From NCBI GenBank assembly GCA_004762125.1, contig SIHQ01000003.1, positions 231,552 to 295,551 of the forward strand: DNA of 64,000 bases, written 5' to 3'. The stretch is from Oceanospirillales bacterium (GTDB taxonomy: Bacteria > Pseudomonadota > Gammaproteobacteria > Pseudomonadales > Endozoicomonadaceae). The notes below the pieces were generated by a model. The model was given only the letters and a program-made list of their open reading frames with translations, had not been told where the DNA came from and made no database searches. Of the stretch, positions 1-10,500 are shown piece after piece. Within the stretch, counting starts at the first letter, position 1. The number at the start of each line of letters is the position of its first letter. The position numbers and the translations under genes are program-made.

Positions 1-686
1 CCGTCCCTTGTTCTACTTTTGTGTTCTTGCCTCGAAAACACCAAGGCAGTAGAGCTAACTGATTGCAGCACTACGCATTCAGAGACAAGGCTAGTAGAAG
101 ATATTGAATGTGGAAAACATCGAACCATAAATTTTTTTGCATAGGGCCAAAAAATACAGATACGTTTCTGATTAATCTCCATCCCCCCTATCTAACGATG
201 ACAGACCTGAAAGCAGCAAAAGGATATATAAAGGCTTAAATAGTGACTCAGCTGTCAAAAATCAAAAAACCTCGTTAAATACAGAGTTTTCTGTTGTTCA
301 TGAAACTGGTCAGATGGCTTGTTTTTATGATAAAAAGGTGGGTAAGTCCAATACCTGAATCTGAATGCAATAAAAGATTAAGTAATTCGATTACTGATCA
401 GCAATCTGATTATTTTCAAGAGATGGATCATCTCGCAAATAGCCAGAAGTTAATTTGATCAGAAACAGTTTGGTACAAAGGCGCTGATCAACAGATAGAC
501 ACGGACATAGTCAGCATGCTCTCGTAAAATTGGTTACTGCTGTAATGACGATATGCTCAGGCCTTGAAGACTGGATCTTCAGATCTTTAAGCAGAGTATG
601 ATCGATCTGAGCCATCATTATTATTAAAGGTGTATGAGAATATTTGAAGCCCTGACAGAGCAGCTTTGAATAAGCAGGCAACACCT
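1..686. other. Gene-free stretch before pilG
   Basis: I see no convincing coding region, RNA gene or repeat here. The pilG promoter presumably lies near the right end, but I could not pick a clear one. In Pseudomonas the neighbour on this side is gshB; it is not present here. Confidence 0.5.
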
Positions 687-1076
687 ATGGACGAAAGCAT
701 GAATAATCTGAAAGTCATGGTCATTGATGACAGTAAAACCATCCGAAGAACAGCAGAGACACTGCTAAAAAAAGCTGGCTGTGACGTTGTAACAGCTATC
801 GATGGTTTTGACGCTCTGGCCAAAATTGCTGATAACCAGCCAAATATCATATTTGTCGACATCATGATGCCGCGCCTGGACGGATACCAGACATGCGCAC
901 TGATCAAAAACAATCAGTCTTACAAAAAAACTCCTGTGATCATGCTATCAAGCAAAGATGGACTGTTTGACCGTGCAAAAGGTCGGGTAGTTGGTTCAGA
1001 CCATTATCTGACAAAACCGTTCAGTAGAGACGAATTGCTCGGCGCTATCAGGAATTACTGCCCGGCTGTAGCATAA
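687..1076 (+). CDS. pilG: Type IV pilus response regulator PilG
   Basis: Single-domain CheY-like receiver that acts in the Pil-Chp pathway, where it is phosphorylated by the ChpA kinase and promotes pilus extension. From the ATG at 687 it is 129 residues. The acidic pair DD lies in VMVIDDSK, the phospho-acceptor Asp in FVDIMMPRLDG and the conserved Lys in YLTKPF. The stretch KVMVIDDSKTIRRTAETLL is nearly the same as in Pseudomonas PilG, and the ATG at 687 gives the same N-terminal length. The open frame extends to a TTG at 666, and an ATG at 699 is also possible. It is the first gene of the pilGHIJ-chpA-chpC cluster. Confidence 0.93.
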   Translation: MDESMNNLKVMVIDDSKTIRRTAETLLKKAGCDVVTAIDGFDALAKIADNQPNIIFVDIMMPRLDGYQTCALIKNNQSYKKTPVIMLSSKDGLFDRAKGRVVGSDHYLTKPFSRDELLGAIRNYCPAVA

Positions 1077-1227
1077 TATCGGTTAACAATCTGGCTTAAA
1101 CTGATACGATGGTACGCTTCAAATTTTATCGCTCTATCAGGGTAAGCAATAACAAATTACTGCAGAACAACCATAAAGTCAGGCGTCGAACGCCTGGTAA
1201 TAGCAGTAAATGGGGGATTTCTTTTTT

Positions 1228-1602
1228 ATGGCCAATGTACTTGTTGTAGATGACTCTCCAACCGAGCTTTTTCAGCTGAAGAGCATGCTGGAAAAGCATG
1301 GTCACAGCGTTCTTACCGCAGAAAACGGTGCCGACGGCGTAGCGCTTTGTCGTGCCGAACGTCCTGACTTGGTCCTGATGGATATTGTTATGCCTGGCCT
1401 GAACGGCTTTCAGGCTACAAGACAGTTATCCAAAGGTGCGGATACGTCACACATTCCAGTCATCATTGTCACCACCAAAGATCAGGAAACCGATCGAGTC
1501 TGGGGTATGCGACAAGGTGCCAGAGATTACCTTACCAAGCCAATCAAGGAAGAAGTACTGATTGAAACGCTTGGTAGTGTATTGACCACCGAATCCGTCT
1601 GA
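1228..1602 (+). CDS. pilH: Type IV pilus response regulator PilH
   Basis: Second single-domain receiver of the Pil-Chp system, thought to act as the phosphate sink or retraction-side partner of PilG. The start at 1228 (MANVLVVDDSPTE) is preferred to the ATG at 1210 because GGGGGA at 1212-1217 is well placed for it. The protein is 124 residues. The acidic pair is in VLVVDDS, the acceptor Asp in LVLMDIVMPGLNG and the conserved Lys in YLTKPI. It lies 151 bp after pilG in the same orientation. Confidence 0.92.
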   Translation: MANVLVVDDSPTELFQLKSMLEKHGHSVLTAENGADGVALCRAERPDLVLMDIVMPGLNGFQATRQLSKGADTSHIPVIIVTTKDQETDRVWGMRQGARDYLTKPIKEEVLIETLGSVLTTESV

Positions 1603-1670
1603 ACTGATATGCAGTTTATGTGGAATCAGGCAGGTACTGTTTCGCCGTCAATTCCTGGAAGCACAATCCC

Positions 1671-2237
1671 ATGAATACTACTGGACAACCAGCCCGGATG
1701 ACTCCGTTTGAACATATTAGAAACCTGCAACAGCAGGCGCGGAGCAACCGTTTCAATCTGCCAGAAAAACAGAGTGAAGATGAGCGCTGGAATGGTGTCG
1801 GCTTTACTCTGAATGATCAGCGATTTGCTGTTCAGATTGGTGAAGTACTGGAGATACTGCCGGTTCCTGACACCACGCCACTCCCGGGAGTACAACCTTG
1901 GGCTAAAGGCGTTGCTAATGTTCGAGGACGTTTACTTCCGATCATTGACCTAGGTGAATTTCTGGGCAATAAACGAAGTATAAATAAGTCTGTAAACCGC
2001 ATTATGGTTATTGAAAAAAATGAGCTGGCTGCAGGATTAATTGTAGATGAAGTTCAGGGAATGGTTCATTTCTCTGCTAGCAATTTCAGCGAAAAGCTCC
2101 CGGTAAACTTATCTGAAGTGGTGCAGCCGTTTTCTACAGGCTCTTATCATCATCAGGATACTTTGTATGCCGTATTCAGCACTGAGCTTTTGACAATGAA
2201 TTCCCGCTTTCTAAAAGCGGCAAAAGACAAATTCTAA
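1671..2237 (+). CDS. pilI: CheW-like adaptor PilI
   Basis: CheW-domain scaffold expected to couple the PilJ receptor to the ChpA kinase at the cell pole. The CheW fold runs from about residue 40 to the end, with the typical block GVQPWAKGVANVRGRLLPII and later LIVDEVQGM. I choose the ATG at 1671 because GGAAG at 1657-1661 is correctly spaced. The frame stays open to a GTG at 1620, and an ATG at 1698 is an alternative. It lies between pilH and pilJ, as in Pseudomonas. Confidence 0.9.
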   Translation: MNTTGQPARMTPFEHIRNLQQQARSNRFNLPEKQSEDERWNGVGFTLNDQRFAVQIGEVLEILPVPDTTPLPGVQPWAKGVANVRGRLLPIIDLGEFLGNKRSINKSVNRIMVIEKNELAAGLIVDEVQGMVHFSASNFSEKLPVNLSEVVQPFSTGSYHHQDTLYAVFSTELLTMNSRFLKAAKDKF

Positions 2238-2275
2238 AACAGCGAGCATTCAAAGAAGTCTCCGGGGACCCAACA

Positions 2276-4357
2276 ATGAAAGGCAACACCGCAAAAAAAG
2301 CCCAGGGAACAGGGGCAAGTCGAGGCGTATTATCCTCGATCATCCTGTTGATCGTCTCTCTCACCGTTATTGCTGGCTCTTTTATCTATATAAGTCAGCA
2401 AAACACTCTGGATCAGGCTCACCTGACCGATGCGGGTGAACTTCGCGTACTGTCTCAGCGTATTGCGACCAGTGCATCTGAAGCATCAGCCGGTAAGGAG
2501 GAGGCTTTCTCCCTACTTCGTGAAGCTCGTAACGAATTCGATAAGCGTTTTAAAACGCTTCAGAACTCCAAACTGTCAGTAATTCCTGCTTTGAGCCCCG
2601 GAGATAAAGCTGTAATTGCACAGATGGAAACTCTGGATGCATCCTGGTCGGCACTAAAAGTGGAAGCGGATAATATTCTTGCCTCCGAAGAAACAGTACT
2701 GACTCTGCACGATGTAGCAATAACCCTGGGTGAAACCATTCCGCAGTTGCAGATTGAATACGACGAAGTTGTAGAAATTCTGCTGCAGAACGAAGCGCCC
2801 AGCGATCAGATAGCTCTGGCTCAGCGTCAGCCATGGCTTGCTGAACGTATTATTCGAAGTGTATCGAAAGTACTGGAAGGTGGTGAAGATTCCATCATGG
2901 CAGCGGACAGTTTTGGTCGTGATGCCAAGCTGTTTGGCCGAGTACTAAACGGTATGCTGGAAGGCAACCTGGCCATGCGAATCAGTCAGGTAACCGACGA
3001 AGAAGCCATTGACCGTCTTGCTGAAATTCTCGACCTCTTCGGTTTTGTAGAAGGCAGTGTTGACGAAATTCTGGAAACTTCTCCAGAACTGTTTCAGGTA
3101 CGTGCAGCATCGGATCAGATCTTCACCGACTCTCAGCAACTGTTGCAACAGACCTCCATTTTGGTAGATACCTTTGAATTATCTGCCGAACAGCGTCTTA
3201 TAAATAACACTGTAAACATCGTCGCCGGTATCATCGCCTTGCTCTCGCTGCTGATTATCGCAGTGAGCATCGTAAGAGAAACCCGTCAGCGTTTGGCTGA
3301 AACCGCTGCCCAGAATGAAGCCAACCAGACAGCAATCTTACGTCTTCTGGACGAAATGGCCGATCTTGCGGATGGTGACCTGACCGTACAAGCAACCGTA
3401 ACCGAAGACTTTACCGGTGCGATTGCTGACTCCATCAACTTCTCCATCGAGCAGCTGCGTGCACTGGTAAATACCATCAACCAGACAGCAGTAGAAGTAG
3501 ATACCTCAGCCCAGGACACTCAGGCCAACGCCAGACAGCTCGCTGAAGCAGCCACCCACCAGGCAGAAGAAATCAGTTTTGCATCTCAGGCCGTTAACGA
3601 GATGACCCAGTCCATGAACCGGGTATCCGAACAAGCCTCTGAGTCTGCACAAGTAGCTGAACGTTCTGTAGAAATAGCGGAAACCGGTGGCCAGGTAGTA
3701 CGTAATACTATCGACGGCATGGATACTATCAGGGAACAGATTCAGGATACTTCCAAGCGAATCAAGCGTCTTGGTGAATCATCCCAGGAAATCGGTGACA
3801 TCATCGCCCTGATCAACGACATCGCCGACCAGACCAACATTCTATCTCTGAACGCTGCAATCCAGGCCTCCATGGCCGGTGAAGCTGGTCGAGGCTTCGC
3901 GGTAGTAGCGGATGAGGTACAGCGACTGGCAGAACGAGTGTCTGGTGCGACCAAGCAGATTGAAGCACTGGTATCTACCATCCAGACCGATACCAATGAA
4001 GCTGTTATTTCCATGGAGCAAACCACTACCGAGGTAGTCACCGGTGCCAAGCTGGCACAGGATGCAGGTGTTGCCCTGGAAGAGATTGAGCAAGTATCCA
4101 GTAGTTTGGCCGGATTGATCCGTCACATTTCCGAGACAGCCCAACACCAGACTCTATCTGCTGGCCAGATTACACAACGTATGACCACTATTCGGGACAT
4201 TACGACCCAGACGACTTCCAACACCACTGCCACTGCCAGCTCGGTAGGTAACCTGGCTGAGATGGCTCTGGAAATGCGTCAGTCTGTTTCCGGCTTCCGT
4301 CTGCCTTCACCCAGAAATGAGAAAGGCCAGATAAACGAAGAGACAATTCCTGTCTAA
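2276..4357 (+). CDS. pilJ: Pilus chemoreceptor PilJ
   Basis: Methyl-accepting chemotaxis-type transducer of the Pil-Chp system, 693 residues, in the inner membrane. A first membrane segment lies at about 18-40 and a second at about 310-333, bounding a periplasmic sensor region of PilJ type. A HAMP-like region follows, then a long coiled signalling domain. Its hairpin tip, near residue 515, reads ADQTNILSLNAAIQAS and then GRGFAVVADEV, the standard receptor signature. RBS-like GGGGA lies before the ATG. No methyltransferase (pilK) or methylesterase (chpB) gene follows in this cluster, unlike Pseudomonas. Confidence 0.94.
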   Translation: MKGNTAKKAQGTGASRGVLSSIILLIVSLTVIAGSFIYISQQNTLDQAHLTDAGELRVLSQRIATSASEASAGKEEAFSLLREARNEFDKRFKTLQNSKLSVIPALSPGDKAVIAQMETLDASWSALKVEADNILASEETVLTLHDVAITLGETIPQLQIEYDEVVEILLQNEAPSDQIALAQRQPWLAERIIRSVSKVLEGGEDSIMAADSFGRDAKLFGRVLNGMLEGNLAMRISQVTDEEAIDRLAEILDLFGFVEGSVDEILETSPELFQVRAASDQIFTDSQQLLQQTSILVDTFELSAEQRLINNTVNIVAGIIALLSLLIIAVSIVRETRQRLAETAAQNEANQTAILRLLDEMADLADGDLTVQATVTEDFTGAIADSINFSIEQLRALVNTINQTAVEVDTSAQDTQANARQLAEAATHQAEEISFASQAVNEMTQSMNRVSEQASESAQVAERSVEIAETGGQVVRNTIDGMDTIREQIQDTSKRIKRLGESSQEIGDIIALINDIADQTNILSLNAAIQASMAGEAGRGFAVVADEVQRLAERVSGATKQIEALVSTIQTDTNEAVISMEQTTTEVVTGAKLAQDAGVALEEIEQVSSSLAGLIRHISETAQHQTLSAGQITQRMTTIRDITTQTTSNTTATASSVGNLAEMALEMRQSVSGFRLPSPRNEKGQINEETIPV

Positions 4358-4365
4358 TAAACATT

Positions 4366-4398
4366 TGGCGGACATAAAAGTCCGCCATTTTCTTTTAC
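4366..4398 (+). terminator. Hairpin and T-rich tract after pilJ
   Basis: An 8-bp stem (TGGCGGAC at 4366-4373 with GTCCGCCA at 4380-4387) is followed by TTTTCTTTT. It would end or attenuate transcription between pilJ and the large kinase gene, so chpA may be made at a lower level or from its own promoter in the 167-bp gap. Confidence 0.75.
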
Positions 4399-4524
4399 AG
4401 GTAGTCATGGTCGTATCTCAGGACAAGGTGATGAAGGATGCATTTTACAGGCCACTGTTTACTAGCTTCTTTTCGCATGATGTATACCGCCTTCATTACA
4501 GCTACAAGATGATGGGAGCCTTTA

Positions 4525-7500
4525 ATGGCTGAACAACAGGATTACACCGGCCTGGATTGGGTTAGGGAAGAAATAGAGAACACGCTTGCTGAAGCCCGTC
4601 AGGCCCTAGAACTCTATCAGGACGATGTCGTAAACCCTGCTCATCTGACTGCTTGTCAGGCAGCTTTTCGACAGGTTTTTGGAGCCTTGAAAATGCTGAA
4701 CCAGGAGGGTGCCTCCCGACTGTGTCAGGAAATGATTCGTCTCACCGACACTCTTGTCAATGACACTGTTTCAGATCGTCAGCAGTCTCTGGAAATGCTT
4801 ATGCTGGGGGTACTTCAACTGCCCGCTTATATTCAGCAAACCATCAACAGCGGTGTTGACCAGCCACTATCGATACTACCTCTGATCAATGACCTGCGAA
4901 AACTCCGTGGCATTGATCTTCTTTCTGAAGCGATATTCTTTCATCCCGATATTTCTTTTTCAGCAGAAGCCGTTGAACAACCTCAACTGGATAAGTTGGA
5001 AAAATCGGGGCTGACCAGTCTACTCAGAAAGATTCGCCAGAAATACCAGCTATGCCTTGCCGGATACCTTCGCAATCAGGATCGCGACAAGCAGATCAAA
5101 ACCCTTGAGAAAATCTTTGCCAAGCTTCAGGACATTTGTTGGAGTGCTCCGCAAGCCCCTCTATGGGAAGCCGGCGTTGCTCTGACAGAAGGTCTTGAAG
5201 AGCAGTCTATTGAATATAACCTGCACACAGTCAACCTGTTGAGAGAGCTGGATCATCAGCTTCGCTTCTTCATTGAGCAGGGTGCGTCGTTCATCAATGC
5301 GACACCTGATGACAAGCTGTTCCGGGAAATTCTTTACTATCTAGCCTGCGCAGACAGCAGCAGTGGATTTATTGGTATTCTTAGCACTCGGTATCAGCTG
5401 CCTGAAACTCTGGCTCGTTTTAGGTCAGAGACTACCCCTGTACTTGCAGGGGTCGATGCAACAGGCCCTGTTGTTGATGCTATTAATTTTGAGCTTACCG
5501 GTGTCAAGGAAGCTCTTGATCTTTATTTGCTTTCAACGAATCCAGATCCTCTGATTCTCCAGAACCAATTACCTGTCATTCAACAGATTGCAGACACTCT
5601 CTCAATCCTTGGTATGGAGAGCTTTCAGGTCAGTCTGAAAGAAAAAGCGGAACTGGTCAGGTCTGTTATCAATACGGGTAAAAATGCTGAAGAACATCTT
5701 ATGGATGTTGCCGGCACCATTTTGCAGCTCGAATCAGCATTAGCACGCTTTGCTATTGGTGAAAGCCAATCCGAAAGCAACGAAACACTGCTAATTCGAG
5801 AAATTTACCGAACTGTAGTCAAGGAAGCTCGCCAGCAGTTAATCCAGACTAAAGATGCCATTGTCGACTACATCGATAGTCAGCATAGCGAAGAGTATCT
5901 AACACAAATTCCGGAACTGCTTCATAAGGTTCATGGTGGCCTTGCCATGACACCACTTAGCCGAGCGGCTAGCTTGCTCGAGCGTTGTGCACGGCACATA
6001 CAATTAGAGTGGGTTGAGCGTAAGAGTCTTCCGGAAAAGGAAGAACTGGAGCATCTGGCTGATGCTGTAACCAGCATTGAGTACTACCTTGAAAGGCTCG
6101 ATGATAAAATACCAGGCAGTCAGGACGCCATTCTTGATGTTGCGGAAGAGAGCCTTAATGCTCTTAACCCACTGATTGAAGAAGCCCTTGTTAAAGGAGC
6201 ATTGGTTAAGGAAACTCGGCTCAACGATTCTCACATCAATGATGTCGAACAAAACTTTTTGGACGGTTCTGCCCCTGTCTCTTTTGATAAAGACACAGAA
6301 GTAGCTGAGACAGACAGCACACCGGGATTCCTTTCCGGTGAAAATGTTATCGAGTTTGATTTTTCTGCAGGTACTCCCTCTATAGGGACTGCCTCTATAG
6401 GGACTGCCTCTACAGGGACGGCCTCTGAAGAAGCACCAAAAAAAGTTCAGGAATTAACACCAGAACTTAATAATGCTTTGGATTACCGGGTACTGCCCTC
6501 TACAGAAGCTACTGGATTTGAGGCTTCTGAGACTGCAGTCGAGATTCTCAACACCGAAAACCAGCAGGATGATGACAGTTTCATCGATGATGAACTTCTG
6601 GAAGTCTTTATTGAAGAGGCAGAAGAAGTTCAACAACAGCTGACTGAAAGTATATCTATATGGCTTACTAACCAAGATAACGACAAAGCCTTGTCGGATA
6701 TTCGCCGTGCGTTTCATACATTGAAAGGCAGTGGACGTATGGTTGAAGCCAACGTTGTTGGTGAACTGGCTTGGTCCGTCGAAAATATGCTGAACCGGTT
6801 GATTGATGGCACCATTCAATCAACTCATGAGTTACATCTGTTGATCGATCAGGTAACCAATATGTTACCTTCCCTGGTCAACGATTTTGCCAGACAGAGC
6901 CAAGTACTGACTCCAGAAGTACTGGAGTGTATGGAAAAAGCCGACGCTCTGGCAAAAGGCGAGCAATATACGGTTCCTGGTGACGATACCGCGAGTGAAC
7001 CAAAGAGTATTTCTGATGCCGAAATCGAGGTTATAGAACTCGAGTTTAACGCTGACATTATTGAAACTGCTGCAGATGCAACCATTGCGCCTATTTTTGC
7101 AAACGTGTCTGAAGAAAAAGAAGAAGAAGAGCCTAAAGCAGACTACGATGTTCAACTGCTTAATGTCTTTCTTGCCGAGTCTCACCTGCATCTGGACACC
7201 GTTCAAAGTTTCGTAGATCAGGTCAAGACTCAAGGCGCCAAACGCCAGATCAGCGATGACGTCCAGAGATCACTGCATACCTTGAAAGGTATTGCGCTGA
7301 TGACAGAAATTGATCCTCTGGCAGTTCTGATTGTCGCTCTGGAAAAAAATATCAAAGACTTCAGAGCTCACCAGATTCCAGCTGATGACCGTATCATCAA
7401 TATGCTGGAGAAAGGGCTAGAGCTCATTGATGATGGTCTTCAACAGCTATCAGTATCACCGAACGAACCAAAACTGGAACTCGAAGATTATCTGGGCTGG

Positions 7501-10500
7501 CTTGAAGCTATGCATGCCCAGCTACTTTCCGAACAACAGAGGCAAGAAGACACCACCCGGATTTATACCGGTGGCCAGAAGTCTGACCTGTTCGCAGATG
7601 CTGATCTGAAGGTTCTTCTCAATGCTGATCAATACCTGACGTCATGGCGGGAACAACTCTCCTCTGATGAGCTTATTGAGTTCGAAGCTGAGCTGAACAG
7701 TATTCGATCAAGAGCTGACGATGCTGGCCTGGATGCAATGGCCGAACTGTGCGATGTACTCATAGGCGTCGTCGGTTACCTGAATATCCATGAAGAAACT
7801 CTGCCACCGGTTCTTTCTGCACCGCTCTCAAATGGTTTTGAAGCGCTGATCGACATGATGAATCAGGTGGCGGCACAACAGACACCAGTATCACCACAGA
7901 GTATATTCAGTGAGCTGAGAAAGTCCCTAGAAGAGCTGCTGACTCCAACGATCAGTGAGTACTCTGAACCCGCACTGGCAGAGAGTCAAAAGACAGAAAA
8001 TGTTGCTATAGAGCTTTCGGTTTCCCCGGAAATTGAAGAATTTGCTCTCGAATACTCTGAGATTTCTGAGACAGAAGAGATCGCTTTAGAGCTTTCTGAA
8101 GATCAGCAATGGGCGAGTGACATAGACGTCGACGCTCAGGAAACTAATATTGATGCGGTTGATGCTGAAGAGCTGATACTGGAATCCATACTGGAAGACT
8201 TTGACTCAACAACTGAAGAGCAAATCAGATTTGAGAAACGAGTCGAAACTGAAGAAATTGTTCTCGAAGAATTTGTCATTGAAAATGCATTTGTTCAATC
8301 AGCTCCAGTCGCTGAGCCTAAATGGACTGAAGAGCCTGCATACAGACTGAATGTAGAGGTTGAAGAACATGACCTTGAACTCCAGGAACTCTTCCTTGAA
8401 GAGGCAGGAGACCTTCTTGAAGACTCTAACCTAGCTCTCGAGCAATGGCTGCATGATGTTAAAAATACCCTGCCACTGGCTGAACTCCAACGTATTCTTC
8501 ACACCCTCAAGGGCAGCGCAAGGATGGCAGATCAGCCGGATATCGGCGACCTTAGCCATGCCCTCGAAGACGTTTACAGTCGCATAACCAATGGTCGCCA
8601 GGCAGACAGTCCACCTCTGAAGATGATTCAGGCGGCTCACGACCATATTGATCTGATGGTTCAGACGTTGAAGAACCAGCAAACGCCACCAACGGTTACG
8701 CCGTTGATAGAGCGTTTGGAAAGCTGGGTTCTCAACAACGAAGATATTGAACAGACAAAAGCAATCGGATCAGCACCGCCTAAAGCTGAGCCTTTGCCAG
8801 ATTACCTGAGCCAGACTGAAACAGTCATTATTGAAACCAGACCGGAAGCGCTGGAGACAAGCGATGTACTGGCAGCCGCTGCGTTCCAACCTACCGGGTT
8901 GAAACCACAGCAAACTCTCGAAAGATCTGCTCCCGTAATCACCAGGATTGATACACCTGTCACTCAGAATCTGGTGAAGAGCAATGAGCTGATCAGAGTA
9001 CCAGCACAGTTGATCGAACAACTGATCAACCTGTCTGGTGAATCCAGCATCAACAGGGGACGAATTGAACAGCAGATTCAAGATGTCAGTCAGACTCTGG
9101 AAGAGATGGACAGTACAATTGACCGTGTGAAGGAACAGCTGCGCCGTCTCGACACCGAGACTCAAGCACAGATTATCTCAACCTACGACGGTGAAGATGC
9201 AGACAACCCGGAATTTGATCCACTGGAAATGGACCAGTATTCGGAACTGACCCAGCTTTCACGCTCTCTCGTCGAATCCGCGACTGACCTTAAAGACCTT
9301 AAGGAAGCGATCCAGGACAAAAACCGTGATGCGGAAACTCTGCTGCTGCAACAGCATAGAACTCAGCTGGATCTTCAAGAAAAGCTCATTCAGGCTCGAA
9401 TGGTTTCCTTCAGTCGTCTACTACCACGACTGAGAAAAATCTCTCGTCAGCTCTCCAGTGAACTAGGTAAACCTGCTCATCTGAATGTGAGCAATGCCGA
9501 AGGTGTGATGGACCGTACCATGCTTGAGCGCATGTTGGCTCCTCTCGAGCATATGCTTCGAAATGCTATTGGTCATGGACTGGAAGAGTCTGTCGATGAG
9601 CGACTGGCGAAAGGTAAATCTGCGGAAGGTAACCTTGAGCTTTCCATTGCTCGTGATGGTTCTGATATTGTTCTGGAACTGAAAGACGATGGACGTGGCA
9701 TCAACCTTGAAAAAGTTCATGCCAAAGCGATAGAAAAACGTCTAATCGATTCAAATGACCAGCTCACCAGCCAGGAAATTGCCGAATTGATTCTGGAGCC
9801 GGGCTTTACCACTGCCGATTCCATTACCCAAATATCCGGCCGCGGGGTTGGTCTGGATATTGTTAATACTGAAATCCGTCAATTAGGCGGCAGTATCCAG
9901 ATTGATACCGAAAAAGATCTAGGCACAACCATCACACTGCGACTGCCGTTCACCCTGTCGGTAAACCGTGCATTGATGGTTGCTGTTGGTGAAAACCTCT
10001 ACGCACTGCCCATGCAGTCCATTGATGGTATTACCACGGTAGTTCCAGAAGTACTGACCGACTGCTATCAGAACTCGAAGCCTCTGATGTATGCGAATCA
10101 GGAGCATCAGGTTATGTTCCTTGGTGAGCTACTAGGATCATCCCGCCCGCGCATTCAGGCAGACCAGTGTCCGGTAATTATCATTCAGCGTGGCGGTCAG
10201 AGTCTGGCCCTTCATGTAGATGAAGTTATTGGTGGCCGTGAAATTTTCACCAAAAGCTTGGGCCCACAGTTTAGCGGTCTGACGGGTGTTAACGGTGCCA
10301 CCATTCTGGGTGATGGTCGAGTCGTTATCATCATTGACCCTGCAGCGCTGGCCAGACGTCAGAGAACAGTGTCCAGAAAGATCCGTCTGGTTGAAGAGTC
10401 GAAAGGACCTGATGTAGCACGCAGAGTTCTTGTAGTCGATGACTCAGTAACCGTTCGTAAGGTAACTACACGACTGCTCGAACGTTCAGGTTTCGAGGTT

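Noticed and set aside
6849..7233. Antisense open frames inside chpA
   Set aside because: Shadows of the chpA reading frame; Phe-rich runs come from GAA-rich acidic linker codons.
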